A DNA stretch of 64,000 nucleotides from Halorussus limi. Its GTDB lineage: Archaea > Halobacteriota > Halobacteria > Halobacteriales > Haladaptataceae. Each line of letters begins with the position of its first letter. Position 1 is the first letter of the stretch. The stretch is from the NCBI RefSeq assembly GCF_023238205.1, contig NZ_CP096659.1, positions 620,001-684,000 of the forward strand, read 5' to 3'. The notes beneath the pieces are model-generated. The model saw only the letters and a program-made list of their open reading frames with translations, did no database searches and was not told the origin of the DNA. Position numbers and translations under genes: made by a program. This document shows, piece after piece, positions 7,704-16,921 of the stretch.

Positions 7704-9077
7704 ATGCGGCTCCTCCAGATAGTCGTACCCGTCGGCAAGCGCGACGGCGTCGAGCGAGTGCTGTCGGACAACGAGGTCGACTACTTCCTCACCGACGAGA
7801 CGTCGGGGCGCGACTACGCGGCGCTCGTGTTCGTCCCGGCGGGACCCGAAGACGTGGAGGCCCTTGTGGACGAGCTTCGAGCGATAGGCATCGAGCGGGA
7901 GGGGTACGTGACCGTCGGTAAACTCGAAACGGTGCTGTCCGACCGGTTCGAGCGCCAGCAACACGACGGACCGACCAACGGGAGCGCCGTCGAGGAGACC
8001 GACGGTCGAATTGCACGGGAGGAACTCCGCGCTCGGGCCGCGGCGGTCGCGCCGATAACGCCGAACTACGTCGTCTTCACGGTCGTGAGCGTGATTATCG
8101 CCACGGCCGGTCTGCTGATGAACAGCGCCGCCGTGGTCGTCGGCTCCATGGTTATCGCCCCGCTCATCGGTCCGGCCATAGCTGCGAGCGTCGGGAGTAT
8201 CCTCGACGACGACGACCTCTTCCGGACGAGCGTGAAAGCGCAGTTCGTCGGCCTGCTCATCGCAGTCGCGAGCGCCGCCGCGTTCGCTGGCCTTCTCCGC
8301 GCGACGGTGATGCCCCACGCCGACCTCCACCTCGTCGAGCAGGTCGCCGAACGCATCAATCCGGGCGCACTCGCTCTCGTGGTCGCGCTCGGCGCGGGCG
8401 TGGCAGGTGCGATATCGCTCACGTCCACGACGAGCGTCGCGCTGGTCGGGGTCGCCATCGCCGTCGCCCTCATCCCGCCGGCGGCGACCGTCGGTCTCGG
8501 AATCGCCTACGGCGACCTGACCGCCGCCGTGAGCGCCGGAGTCCTCGTCCTCATCAACGTCCTGTCGATCAACGTCGCGAGCCTCGGGACGCTCTGGTTC
8601 CAGGGCTACCGGCCGGAACACTGGTTCGCCGAGCAGTCGGCCCGGCGAGCGGTCGCTCGGCGCGCGGCCCTGCTCGTCGCCGCCGTCCTCGTACTCTCGT
8701 CGGTGCTCGTCGTCACGACCATCAACGTCTCGGAGAACACGGAATTCGAACGGACTGTCGCCGAGATAACGTCCGAGACGGACGCTCGCGTCCTCTCGAC
8801 CGACGTGTCGTACCGGATGGAGCTCTTCCTCCGCCACCCCACCACGGTGACGGTTCGGACCGTCGGCGGTTCGACGAGGACGGCGGCCGCCCTCCGAGAG
8901 CGAATCCGAACTCGGACGGAGCAGGACGTGACGGTCGTCGTGCTCCGTGAGAACGGGGAGGTCTCGACGGCGCGACCGTCTCGCTCGTCGTCGACGGCCG
9001 AGTTCGCGCGGCCGAACTCGCCGACGGTCACCGCGCCCGGCCTCGACGGCCGCCACCTGACTGCAGGAGTCGCGTAG
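7704..9077 (+). CDS. DUF389 (TIGR00341-type) membrane protein
   Basis: 457 residues. The soluble N-terminal part (1-100) begins MRLLQIVVPVGKRDGVERVL. A core of about six membrane segments follows (residues 115-345), with the family-typical run NSAAVVVGSMVIAPLIGPAI near 135-155. A C-terminal soluble domain starts near 350. Members are widespread in haloarchaea and have no established function. GGTTATTC at 7673-7680 lies about 28 bases before the ATG, consistent with a leaderless transcript. Confidence 0.85.
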   Translation: MRLLQIVVPVGKRDGVERVLSDNEVDYFLTDETSGRDYAALVFVPAGPEDVEALVDELRAIGIEREGYVTVGKLETVLSDRFERQQHDGPTNGSAVEETDGRIAREELRARAAAVAPITPNYVVFTVVSVIIATAGLLMNSAAVVVGSMVIAPLIGPAIAASVGSILDDDDLFRTSVKAQFVGLLIAVASAAAFAGLLRATVMPHADLHLVEQVAERINPGALALVVALGAGVAGAISLTSTTSVALVGVAIAVALIPPAATVGLGIAYGDLTAAVSAGVLVLINVLSINVASLGTLWFQGYRPEHWFAEQSARRAVARRAALLVAAVLVLSSVLVVTTINVSENTEFERTVAEITSETDARVLSTDVSYRMELFLRHPTTVTVRTVGGSTRTAAALRERIRTRTEQDVTVVVLRENGEVSTARPSRSSSTAEFARPNSPTVTAPGLDGRHLTAGVA

Positions 9078-9174
9078 CCCAGCGGGCGGCGGAGCGAACC
9101 GGAGCGCGGTCCGGCGGACGCGACGCGAGTGGGACTATCGCCACGTATTTCCAACTCCGATTCCGGCGTTGGAT

Positions 9175-10215
9175 ATGGTCGCACCGGTACGAGAACACGA
9201 GTCCCAGCACGACGCCATCGCCGACCTCCCCCTCGTCACCCGTTCTGCGCGCGTCACGGAGGTCACCAAGATGGACAGGAACCGGCGGTCGGAGGTCACC
9301 GACGCGGTCACCCGGTGGCTCGAGGAGCGCGGCGTCGCTCCCGAGTACGGTCCGGTCGAGGGCCCCGACGACTGCCGGCGGCTGTCCGCCCGACTCGGCC
9401 GCGACGGCCACCCGGCGCTCGCCCGGCGCATCGCGACGCTCGCGGAGCGGGTCGAGCGACCCGAGCCGATGCTCACCAGCGTTCGATTCCGAACGGAGGA
9501 GGACGTCGATTTCCTCGCCGGCCAGTACGTCGGTCTCCGGTACGGCGGCACGTCGCGGGCGTACTCGTTAGCGAGTGCACCCGCGGAAGACGAACTCGAA
9601 ATCTGCGTCCGGCGCGTTCCGGGCGGGCGACTCTCTCCGCGACTCTGCGAGGAACTGGCCGTCGGCGACGAACTGACGGTACGCGGCCCGTACGGCGAAC
9701 TGGTCCTCCAGGACAACTCCCCGCGGGACATGGTGTTTCTCGCCACCGGAACGGGAGTCGCACCGTTCAAGAGCATGATAGACCACGTCTTCGAGACTGG
9801 CCGCGACGAGCACGCGGGCGAGACACGGGACGTCTGGCTGTTCCTCGGAGCGGCGTGGGAGGACGACCTCCCGTACCGAGAGGCGTTCCGCGAACTCCAC
9901 CGGAAACGGGAGAAATTCCACTTCGTGCCGTGTCTGAGCCGCGAACCCGTCCTCTCGGAGTGGGACGGCGAGACGGACTACGTCCAGCACGCGTTGCTCA
10001 AGCACACCGACTCGGCGGCCGTGACCACCGGGATGGGCGAGCGACTCGAACGTTGGCTTCGGTCGCGTCCGCGGTCCGGCGTCAAGGCCCGTATCGACCC
10101 GGCGAACGCCGAGGTGTACGCGTGCGGTATCAACGCGATGGTTCACGGCCTCGTGGAGGCCGTCGAACGACTCGGCGTTCCGGAGTCCCGAATCGAGTCC
10201 GAAGGGTTCGGATAA
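9175..10215 (+). CDS. FAD/NAD(P)-binding oxidoreductase, ferredoxin-NADP reductase family
   Basis: 346 residues. The FAD-binding signature RAYSLAS (near residue 125) and GRLSPRLCEEL match the RxYS / G-x-x-S pattern of FNR-like flavoproteins. The NAD(P)-binding part has GTGVAPFKSMIDHV near residue 195 and a C-terminal YACGINAMVHG. No ferredoxin [2Fe-2S] motif is present, so it should take electrons from a separate partner. The first 90 residues are an extra domain not seen in minimal FNRs. I prefer the ATG at 9175; a TTG lies two codons upstream. A TATA-like GTATTT lies about 28 bases ahead. Confidence 0.85.
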   Translation: MVAPVREHESQHDAIADLPLVTRSARVTEVTKMDRNRRSEVTDAVTRWLEERGVAPEYGPVEGPDDCRRLSARLGRDGHPALARRIATLAERVERPEPMLTSVRFRTEEDVDFLAGQYVGLRYGGTSRAYSLASAPAEDELEICVRRVPGGRLSPRLCEELAVGDELTVRGPYGELVLQDNSPRDMVFLATGTGVAPFKSMIDHVFETGRDEHAGETRDVWLFLGAAWEDDLPYREAFRELHRKREKFHFVPCLSREPVLSEWDGETDYVQHALLKHTDSAAVTTGMGERLERWLRSRPRSGVKARIDPANAEVYACGINAMVHGLVEAVERLGVPESRIESEGFG

Positions 10216-10379
10216 GCGTACTCCGAGAGGCCGAGTCCGACGTCGCCTGGTGCGTACCGGCCGACCCCGCTTAGGTGCGGTTCCGTCTGGTGATTCCGCC
10301 CGGGTCAGTCGCCCGAGGGCGTCGGCGACGATGGCGCTCGTCGAGAGAACCGCTGGACGAGGGCGGCGATTAGACGACC

Positions 10380-12230
10380 CTACGAGCCACCGCCCGTTCG
10401 CTCCCCCTCGCCGGGGTCGTAGAGCCACACCATGTTGTTCTCGTGGAACTCGCTGTCCTCGCCGACGACGACCCGGCCCTCGCCGGTCACGAGCAGGTTG
10501 TCCGGGTTGGCGATGGCGTTCTCGGGGTCGACCTGTCCCTGCATCGGGGCGGTCCCGAACAGGGCCGCGCCCGAGTCCGGCCCTTCCGCCGCTTGCTCGC
10601 CCTCGTCGTCCTCGCGGGTCGGATTGAACGCGCAGTCCCGACAGACCGTGCTGGCTGAGTCCGGGCGGGCGTCGTAGGGACACCCGCCGCAGATGTTGGC
10701 GTTCGGGCCGCCGGTCACGACCGGTTCCATTCGGCTCACGTCGAAGCTATCGTCGAGTTCCATGCGGTAGACCGCGCCGTAGTCGTTGCCCCGCAACTGG
10801 ATAGTGCCCTCGTCGTCGGCCATCGTCTCGTTGACCTCCGACATCGCGACGTAGAGGTAGTCGCCGGGTTCCGCTCGGCCCGCCTGCGGGAACTTGACGG
10901 TGATGCCCTCCATCTTCCGGAACTCGTCGGTCGCGCCCTTCGCGGCCGCGGCCTTCCGGGATTCGAGGAAGGCGACCCGGTCGTCGTCGGCGTTTCCGTT
11001 CGCCCACTGCTGGACCTGTTTGTCGGTGATGTAGTCGGCGTCTTTGCTCTCGTCCTGTCCGTCGTACTCGGCTATCCACGACTCGATTTCGGCCTCGTCG
11101 CCGTGGGCCAACTCCACCCATTCGAGGTCGAAGGCGACGTTCGCGGGGTCGTTACCCCGACCGGGCTTGGCTCTGGCGGCGTACAGCGTGCCCGACGAGA
11201 GGTCGCCCGCCGAGTCCGCCACGAACTTGAACAGGACCGTCCCGGTCCCGTCGTCGCTCATGTAGGCGGTCTTCCGGTCGGGCATCACCACCGCGTTCTC
11301 GTGGGAGAACCGGCCCATGGCGAACCGCTTTTCGGGCGTCGGGTCGCTCGACTTCGGTTCGGTTATCTCGACGACGTAGCCGTACCGATACGGGTTCCCC
11401 CAGTAGCCGAGATACTCGGCCATCCGGCCGTCGCCGTTGCCGTAGGTCTCCTGCTCGGGGTCGTACCACACGTCGGCGGGCGGTTCGTACTCCTCGGAGG
11501 ACAGCGGCGTGCCCCACGGCGAGACGGTGCCGAAGCAGTTGGTCCACGTCCCCTCGACGGGTCGGAAGTCCACGTTCATCGCGTCGGTGACCTGCCACGC
11601 GGCGGCCCCGGGTCGGCCCCGGCGCTCGACCCGCATCCGGGTCACGAGTCCGGGCGACCGCTCCCAGTTGGTGAACAGGTAGCCCGCCCGGTCGCCGTCG
11701 CGGACGAAGCCGTTGAAGTCGGGCCACATCCCGTCGGTCATCGGTTCGCCCGCCGCGGAGTAGACCACGCCGAACCCGTCGCCGGAGTTGGGAACCCGGT
11801 CGCCGCCGTTCATCAACGGCTGATAGCTCCCGACAGCGGTCCGGACGCGCTCGCTTTCGATTCGACTGTCCGGAACCTGTACGCTCTCGAAGTCCGACGG
11901 CAACTCGTCGATTCTGGCCCCGACGAGCGCGCCCACCGTGCCCTCGTCGTAGGGCAGGACGTTGTCCTCGTCGGGATGCTGGACGTTGAGGAACAGTTCC
12001 CCGTCGGTCGTCAGAAACAGGCCGGTTATCTCCGCGCCGAGGACCGTGGTCGCGAGTCGGTTCAGCGTCGACCCCGACTCGGCGTCGCTCCCGCCGCCGT
12101 CCCGCCCGCTCCCCTCTCCGTCGCTCCCGCCGCCCTCCTGTGCGTTCGCGGCGGCGGTACTCGCCCGACTCCCCAGCGCGAGCGTCGCGAGTATCGCCAC
12201 CGCGTCGCGTCGGTCGTAACCCGTGCGCAT
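10380..12230 (-). CDS. Secreted PhoX-like (DUF839) phosphatase with a CxxC...CxxC insert
   Basis: 616 residues with a probable Tat-type signal near the N terminus (DRRDAVAILATLALGSRAS), then a Gly/Ser/Asp-rich linker. The body matches DUF839/PhoX proteins (calcium-dependent phosphatases with a beta-propeller fold): segments such as TNCFGTVSPWGTPLSSEEYE near 200, RFSHENAVVMPDRKTAYMSDD near 320 and YLYVAMSEVN near 455 are typical. Near residues 530-550 there are two CxxC pairs (CGGC and CRDC) in a short loop, a possible metal site unusual for a secreted enzyme. The C terminus (HENNMVWLYDP) closes the propeller. Likely role: release of phosphate outside the cell; substrate unproven. Confidence 0.82.
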   Translation of the reverse strand: MRTGYDRRDAVAILATLALGSRASTAAANAQEGGGSDGEGSGRDGGGSDAESGSTLNRLATTVLGAEITGLFLTTDGELFLNVQHPDEDNVLPYDEGTVGALVGARIDELPSDFESVQVPDSRIESERVRTAVGSYQPLMNGGDRVPNSGDGFGVVYSAAGEPMTDGMWPDFNGFVRDGDRAGYLFTNWERSPGLVTRMRVERRGRPGAAAWQVTDAMNVDFRPVEGTWTNCFGTVSPWGTPLSSEEYEPPADVWYDPEQETYGNGDGRMAEYLGYWGNPYRYGYVVEITEPKSSDPTPEKRFAMGRFSHENAVVMPDRKTAYMSDDGTGTVLFKFVADSAGDLSSGTLYAARAKPGRGNDPANVAFDLEWVELAHGDEAEIESWIAEYDGQDESKDADYITDKQVQQWANGNADDDRVAFLESRKAAAAKGATDEFRKMEGITVKFPQAGRAEPGDYLYVAMSEVNETMADDEGTIQLRGNDYGAVYRMELDDSFDVSRMEPVVTGGPNANICGGCPYDARPDSASTVCRDCAFNPTREDDEGEQAAEGPDSGAALFGTAPMQGQVDPENAIANPDNLLVTGEGRVVVGEDSEFHENNMVWLYDPGEGERTGGGS

Positions 12231-12366
12231 GAGTAACGCGCACCACGGTCGGCGGGATTAGGCTTTCGGATGAGTGTCGGCGTTCTCACGTAACAACGAA
12301 CGCAGGACAGCTTTGAGACACGATGAGAAGATTATGGGTAAATTCATTGTCAGGTAGGCTTCGCGT

Positions 12367-13872
12367 TCATCCCCGGTGGACGATGGCCACGTCGCAGTCG
12401 AGGTCGTGGATGCGCTCGAACGTCGGCGGCGAGACGAACCGGGAGGCCGCCGACCGGTCGGTGCTCGCGCCCATGATGGTCAGGTCGTAGTAGGCGTCGT
12501 TGGCCCCCAGAAACGACTCGATGGACGACCGCGAGACCCGGGTCTCGAACGACCCCTCGAACGCCTCGACGAGGTTCGCCAGCGTCGTCTCGGCCGCCCG
12601 GCGCTCGTTCTCGCGGTCGATGCAGGTGCAGACGCTGACCCGGCCCGACCTGCCCGCGACCCGGCGGGCGAACTCTATCATGGCGTGGGCGGTGTCGCCC
12701 GCGCGCCGGACCGGCACCAGCACGCGCTTCCAGCGCTCGCGCGACTCGTCGGTCGGGCGGAACGCGATGGCGTCCAAGTTGCTCCGGAACAGGCCCCGGA
12801 CGAACGACGAGAGGCCGCCGTTCTCCTCCTCGTAGGGCGCGACCACGAGGTCGCAGTTGGCCTCGCGCGCGGTCTTCAGGACGGTCCGCGAGCGGTCGGG
12901 TCCCTCGCCGACTACGACCACCTCGCAGGGGACCCCGACCTTGGTCTCGATACGTCTGGCCTCGGCTTCGAGGCGCTGGGCCGACTCGTCGGCGACCTGC
13001 ACCTCCTCGGTCTCCACGTCCTCGGTCGCGGCCAGTTCGGGGTCTACCAGTCGCGTGTCGGCCTCGCCGGTCGGGACGCTCATCGTGCGCTCGGCCGCCT
13101 CGACGGCCGTCTCGTCCACCACGTCGAGCAAGACCACCTTCCCGGCGTCGTGGGCGGCGGCGAGTCGCGCCGCGAACATCGCGGTCGGTCGGTCACCCTC
13201 CGACCCCATCGGAACGAGGACGTGGTCGTCGCCCTTCGTGGACTGATAGAGGTAGCGCGACCGGCGCTCGTAGAACTGCCTGCGCCAGACGTGGAACGCC
13301 GCGGCGACGATGGTGCTGGCGACGAACACCGACCCGACGTACTCGATGAAGAACGACTCGACGGACTCCGGCGCGCCGAACGCCGGCGCGATGAGCGCCA
13401 GCAGGGCCGTCGAGAACGCCGACGGTTCCTCGAAGTCCAGCGCCCACGTCACCCCGCCGGTGAGGAAGATGGCCAGCGCGGCCTCGAACGGCGAGACGAA
13501 CAACCCGCCCGTGCCGAGCGGGTCCCGGAGCATCGTGTGGACGCCGACCCAGACGGCCACGGTTCCGCAGAGCGCGCCGGTCGTGAGTCCGCCGACGAAC
13601 TTCGTCGGCGAGGCGTAGGTCCCCTCCGGGTCGGCGAACAGCGTGTAGGTCCCCGACGCCAGCGGCGGGAAGAGGACGAACGGCAGGACGTCCACCGAGT
13701 TCGAGACGGCGGTCACGAGCGCGATGAGCAGCGGAATCAAAAGCAGGACCGAGAGGTGAATCAGATTCGCGGTGTGTTCTATCCACCGGCGGAACTCCCG
13801 GACTTCCCGGCGCTCGAACCGACGAACGCGCCGGAGCGCGTCGAGATATCGCGCGCGCAGACCGTCCAACAT
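12367..13872 (-). CDS. HPP-family membrane protein fused to tandem UspA domains
   Basis: 501 residues from the ATG at 13872 (a GTG three codons upstream is the alternative). Residues 40-210 hold five or six membrane segments of the HPP family, with LFPPLASGTYTLFADP near 70 as the signature region. After an RRQFYERRSRYLYQSTKG linker come two universal-stress-protein-like domains (about 220-355 and 365-500), the second ending FVSPPTFERIHDLDCDVAIVHRG. HPP proteins have been linked to nitrite transport in some organisms; whether that applies here is unknown. The UspA domains suggest nucleotide- or stress-dependent control. Confidence 0.82.
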   Translation of the reverse strand: MLDGLRARYLDALRRVRRFERREVREFRRWIEHTANLIHLSVLLLIPLLIALVTAVSNSVDVLPFVLFPPLASGTYTLFADPEGTYASPTKFVGGLTTGALCGTVAVWVGVHTMLRDPLGTGGLFVSPFEAALAIFLTGGVTWALDFEEPSAFSTALLALIAPAFGAPESVESFFIEYVGSVFVASTIVAAAFHVWRRQFYERRSRYLYQSTKGDDHVLVPMGSEGDRPTAMFAARLAAAHDAGKVVLLDVVDETAVEAAERTMSVPTGEADTRLVDPELAATEDVETEEVQVADESAQRLEAEARRIETKVGVPCEVVVVGEGPDRSRTVLKTAREANCDLVVAPYEEENGGLSSFVRGLFRSNLDAIAFRPTDESRERWKRVLVPVRRAGDTAHAMIEFARRVAGRSGRVSVCTCIDRENERRAAETTLANLVEAFEGSFETRVSRSSIESFLGANDAYYDLTIMGASTDRSAASRFVSPPTFERIHDLDCDVAIVHRG

Positions 13873-13951
13873 TACCGACACGTCGGCCGCGGGGCCTCAA
13901 ATATCTGTTCGCTCGGACCCCGACCGAGGGCGAGTACGGAGCGGGCGCGTC

Positions 13952-14683
13952 CTACTCGGCGAGGTCCACGACCGCGTCGAGCGTGATTCGAATCGCGCGC
14001 TCGACGTTGTTCTTGGCCTTCTCTGGGAGTTCGTCGTCCTCGGTCTCGCCCTTCTGGGTTCCCTCCACGAGGTTGCCGTCCACGGTGCAGATGGCTCCCG
14101 CACGCATGCCGCGCCGGCGGGTCAGCGAGAAGACCGCCGCGGCCTCCATCTCGACCGAGAGGATGTTGGCCGCCTCCCACTCCTCGACGTACTCGTCGGT
14201 CTCGGCGTAGAAGGCGTCGTCGCTGGCGATGGGACCGACGTGAACGTCCTCGTCGTTCGCCTCGGCCGAATCGACCAGCGCCGAGAGGACGCCGTAGTCG
14301 GGCACCGCGGGGTACTCGACCGACTCGTATCGCTTGCTCGTGCCCTCGTTCTTCGCCGCGCCCGTGGCGACTATCATGTCCCCGATTTCGATGCCCTCCT
14401 GCAGCGCGCCGGTCGTGCCGACCCGAATCACGGTCTCGACGCCGACCTCGTGGAGTTCCTCGACCGCTATCGCGGCGGAGGGACAGCCGATGCCGGTCGA
14501 GCAGATGGTGAGGTCGGTGCCCTCGTAGGTCGCGTTGACGACCTTGTACTCGCGGTTCTCGGCGACGACTTCTGAATCGTCACACAGGTTCGCGATGCGG
14601 TCCACCCGGCCGGGGTCGCCGGGGATGAGCGCGATGTCGTTCAGGTCGCCCTCTTCGACGAGGAGATGGGGCTGTTTCGCCAT
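13952..14683 (-). CDS. Nucleoside phosphorylase (uridine/purine type)
   Basis: 243 residues starting MAKQPHLLVEEGDLNDIALIPGDPGRVDRIA. The GDPGR phosphate-binding motif near residue 23, STGIGCPSAAIAVEEL near 70 and the VEMEAAAVF substrate-binding motif near 180 define the PNP/UDP family I of nucleoside phosphorylases. It cleaves nucleosides with phosphate to give the base and (deoxy)ribose-1-phosphate. The base preference cannot be fixed by reading; haloarchaeal relatives are usually annotated as uridine phosphorylase. The frame extends upstream, but the conserved family starts at this ATG. Confidence 0.88.
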   Translation of the reverse strand: MAKQPHLLVEEGDLNDIALIPGDPGRVDRIANLCDDSEVVAENREYKVVNATYEGTDLTICSTGIGCPSAAIAVEELHEVGVETVIRVGTTGALQEGIEIGDMIVATGAAKNEGTSKRYESVEYPAVPDYGVLSALVDSAEANDEDVHVGPIASDDAFYAETDEYVEEWEAANILSVEMEAAAVFSLTRRRGMRAGAICTVDGNLVEGTQKGETEDDELPEKAKNNVERAIRITLDAVVDLAE

Positions 14684-14751
14684 GCGCGTGGCTTCTGCCG
14701 AGAGGGAGAAAAAGCGTGCGGGTTCGTCGGCGGGACGGGGACGATAGCGTC

Positions 14752-15123
14752 TCAGGCGTATCGGTCGCGAGCGTCCCACTCGGTCCGGATGAGTTCGCCG
14801 ATGCCGTGTTCCATCACTGCTTCGCCGAGCGAGGTGGCGACGTAGTAGGAGTAGAGACCGTCGGCTCCGCGCTCTTTCTCGACCCGGTTGGCCACGACGC
14901 CGACCTCCACGAGCTTGTCGAGGTGGTAGTGGAGTTTGTTCGAAGGCACGTCGAGCGCGTCGGCGAGTTCCTTCGCACTCGTCTCGCCCTCCCGAAGGAG
15001 TTGCGCGACGATGCGATAACGAGTCTCCTCGCTGACCGCTCGCTGCATGGCGAGGTAGTCTTCGAGTTCGAGGATGCTCTCCTCGGGGAGCTTCGGAGGG
15101 TCGTAGCGTTCTGCTTTGGCCAT
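14752..15123 (-). CDS. Winged-helix (ArsR-like) transcription regulator
   Basis: 123 residues. A helix-turn-helix spans about residues 35-75: SEETRYRIVAQLLREG, then SAKELADALDVPSNKLHYHL as recognition region, followed by a wing (VGVVANRVEKERG). This is the usual small haloarchaeal ArsR/HTH_20-like design. The start MAKAERYDPPKLPEES is chosen because the earlier frame is basic and the ATG suits the family length. It is divergent from the gene at 15290; the shared region carries four TATGC-type half sites, so it may control itself and that gene. Confidence 0.85.
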   Translation of the reverse strand: MAKAERYDPPKLPEESILELEDYLAMQRAVSEETRYRIVAQLLREGETSAKELADALDVPSNKLHYHLDKLVEVGVVANRVEKERGADGLYSYYVATSLGEAVMEHGIGELIRTEWDARDRYA

Positions 15124-15169
15124 GGTCGTGCTAGATATGTGGGTGCGGAGTGACAACCTGATGCGTCGG

Positions 15170-15216
15170 GTATGCACTAACTATGCGCTTCATATGCTAG
15201 TAAAGGAGGTGCATAC
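15170..15216. promoter_or_regulatory. Cluster of four TATGC half-sites between divergent genes
   Basis: GTATGCAC (15170-15177) and its exact inverse GTGCATAC (15209-15216) flank CTATGCGC (15181-15188) and CATATGCT (15191-15198). The spacing and symmetry look like operator sites for a dimeric winged-helix protein. The adjacent regulator gene (start 15123) is the obvious candidate; binding is inferred. Confidence 0.55.
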
Positions 15217-15289
15217 TTAGTGCTTGCTGAGTCAATACTCACTGAATACGGCGGGCTTTATATTCTCGCAGCTTTTAGAGACGATACGA

Positions 15290-15823
15290 ATGCGAGACCG
15301 CCTCCTGAACACCCTCGAACCGACCTCCTATAGACGTTTTCTCGTCTACGTAATGGGACCGTACAAGTCCCACATCGGTGAAAACAAGGAGATGTTCGCC
15401 TTCCTCGAAGGCGTGCGCGACGACCTGCGGCGGGAGGGATTCAACGCCTTCCTCGCAACCGACCCGGACATCCCGCTGGACGAGATGGACGCCGGGACCC
15501 AGACCCTCGAATTCGCTCGTGCCAGCAACGTCGTCCTGTTCGTCGTCCCTCACCGCGGCAAAAATCTCGGCGTCGGTATCGAAGTCGGCGCAGTTCTCGA
15601 AGACATGACCGATCGCCAGCGCGAGCGCATCCTCCTCGTTCACGAAGACGGAGTTCGGAGCGCGATGATCGCTGCCGTCGGCGACCGGTGGAACGTAGAC
15701 TTGCGAACGTTCGACGACGAAGACGACTTACTCGAAGAGACGAAGCGGTTCATCGCCGACGTAGTGCGCAAGGAAGACACCGGAGAACTTCCGTTTCCTC
15801 CCGGAGAAAACGCCGATTCCTAA
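15290..15823 (+). CDS. Nucleoside deoxyribosyltransferase-like protein
   Basis: 177 residues. After about 20 residues comes FLVYVMGPYKSHIGENKEMF, and near 85-115 SNVVLFVVPHRGKNLGVGIE. Together these resemble the nucleotide-binding and catalytic Glu (GIEVGAVLED) regions of nucleoside 2-deoxyribosyltransferase/SLOG-like folds. Conserved uncharacterised relatives are common in haloarchaea. The ATG at 15290 is preferred over 15224 because AT-rich boxes (CTTTATATTC at 15257-15266, GCTTTTAG at 15271-15278) lie between them. Divergent from the winged-helix regulator and perhaps controlled by it. Confidence 0.7.
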   Translation: MRDRLLNTLEPTSYRRFLVYVMGPYKSHIGENKEMFAFLEGVRDDLRREGFNAFLATDPDIPLDEMDAGTQTLEFARASNVVLFVVPHRGKNLGVGIEVGAVLEDMTDRQRERILLVHEDGVRSAMIAAVGDRWNVDLRTFDDEDDLLEETKRFIADVVRKEDTGELPFPPGENADS

Positions 15824-16728
15824 AACCGCTCGTCCAGAAACGCCTCGACTTCCTCGAACGACGGCGCGGTCCGCGCGCCCTCCTCCATCGCCGCCAAGGC
15901 CCCGCACGCGTTGGCGAACTCCAGCGCGCGCTCGTAGTCCGCGTTCGGACCGAGGACGCCGCCCTCGCGCAACAGCACCGCGAGGAATCCGGCGGCGAAG
16001 GCGTCGCCCGCGCCCGTGGTGTCCACGACTTCGGCGTCGAACCCCGGATGGTCGAACGAGGCGGCCGGGGTGTCGACCTGCGCGCCGTCTTCGCCGTGCT
16101 TGATGACGACCACGCGGCCGTGGAGTTCCGAGGAGGGGTGTTCGAGGTCGCTGTCGAGCAGCGCCCGTGCCTCGCGGTCGTTGAGGAAGACGACGTCGGA
16201 GTAGGCCAGCGCCTCGGCGAAATCCCGTTCGGCGAGGCGTCTCCCCGGGTCGAAACTCACGCTGACCCCGGCGTCGGTCGCGGTCCGGGCGAGCGCCGCG
16301 GCGGTGTCGGGTCGCTGGCTCGTGAGGTGGAGGTGGTCCGCGTCAGAGACGAACTCGGGGTCCACGTCGCCGGGCGTGACGGCCTCGTTGGCGCCCTCGT
16401 TGCCCAGCACCATCACCTCGCCGTCGTCGTCCACGATGAGATACTTCGTGGTCGTCTCGCGGGCCTCGACCTCCAGCAGGTGCGAGCAGTCCACCCCGGC
16501 GTTCCGCAACCCCCGGCGGACGAACTCGCCGGTCTCGTCGTCGCCGACGCTCCCGACGAGTCCGGCGTCGAACTCCATGCCAGCCAGCGCGACAGCGACG
16601 TTGGCGGCGCTCCCGCCGCCCGACCGACGCTGAGAGTCGATGCGGGCCTCGCCGTCGGGGTTCGGGAGGGCGTCGACCCGCAGCGTCACGTCCCAGTTGA
16701 CGTGGCCGGCGGTGACTACCTCGACCAT
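15820..16728 (-). CDS. PfkB-family carbohydrate/nucleoside kinase
   Basis: 302 residues. The N terminus (VVTAGHVNWDVTLRVDALP) and the RRSGGGSAANVAVALAGM block near 37-54 match PfkB signature 1. DTTGAGDAFAAGFLAVLL near residue 248 is signature 2 with the catalytic Asp of GAGD. The family phosphorylates sugars or nucleosides with ATP; ribokinase, fructokinase and ribonucleoside kinase cannot be told apart by eye. The 3' end overlaps the convergent gene at 15823 by four bases. With the nearby nucleoside phosphorylase it may serve nucleoside salvage, but this is only proximity. Confidence 0.87.
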   Translation of the reverse strand: MVEVVTAGHVNWDVTLRVDALPNPDGEARIDSQRRSGGGSAANVAVALAGMEFDAGLVGSVGDDETGEFVRRGLRNAGVDCSHLLEVEARETTTKYLIVDDDGEVMVLGNEGANEAVTPGDVDPEFVSDADHLHLTSQRPDTAAALARTATDAGVSVSFDPGRRLAERDFAEALAYSDVVFLNDREARALLDSDLEHPSSELHGRVVVIKHGEDGAQVDTPAASFDHPGFDAEVVDTTGAGDAFAAGFLAVLLREGGVLGPNADYERALEFANACGALAAMEEGARTAPSFEEVEAFLDERF

Positions 16729-16921
16729 GGCTGGCGACTGTAGCGGCGATTTGCGAACGACATACCGCCACGGTATGCACCCGCCCGTCAAAACGCTGGT
16801 GGGTTCTATAGGTCGGAGCGATTGAGAACGACCGTCGGCGCGACTTCGTCGGCGCGACTCCGCAACGACACGCGAATTCGCGACGCTGCGTCGATGTCGC
16901 GGGACTTCCGGGACCCCGCGC

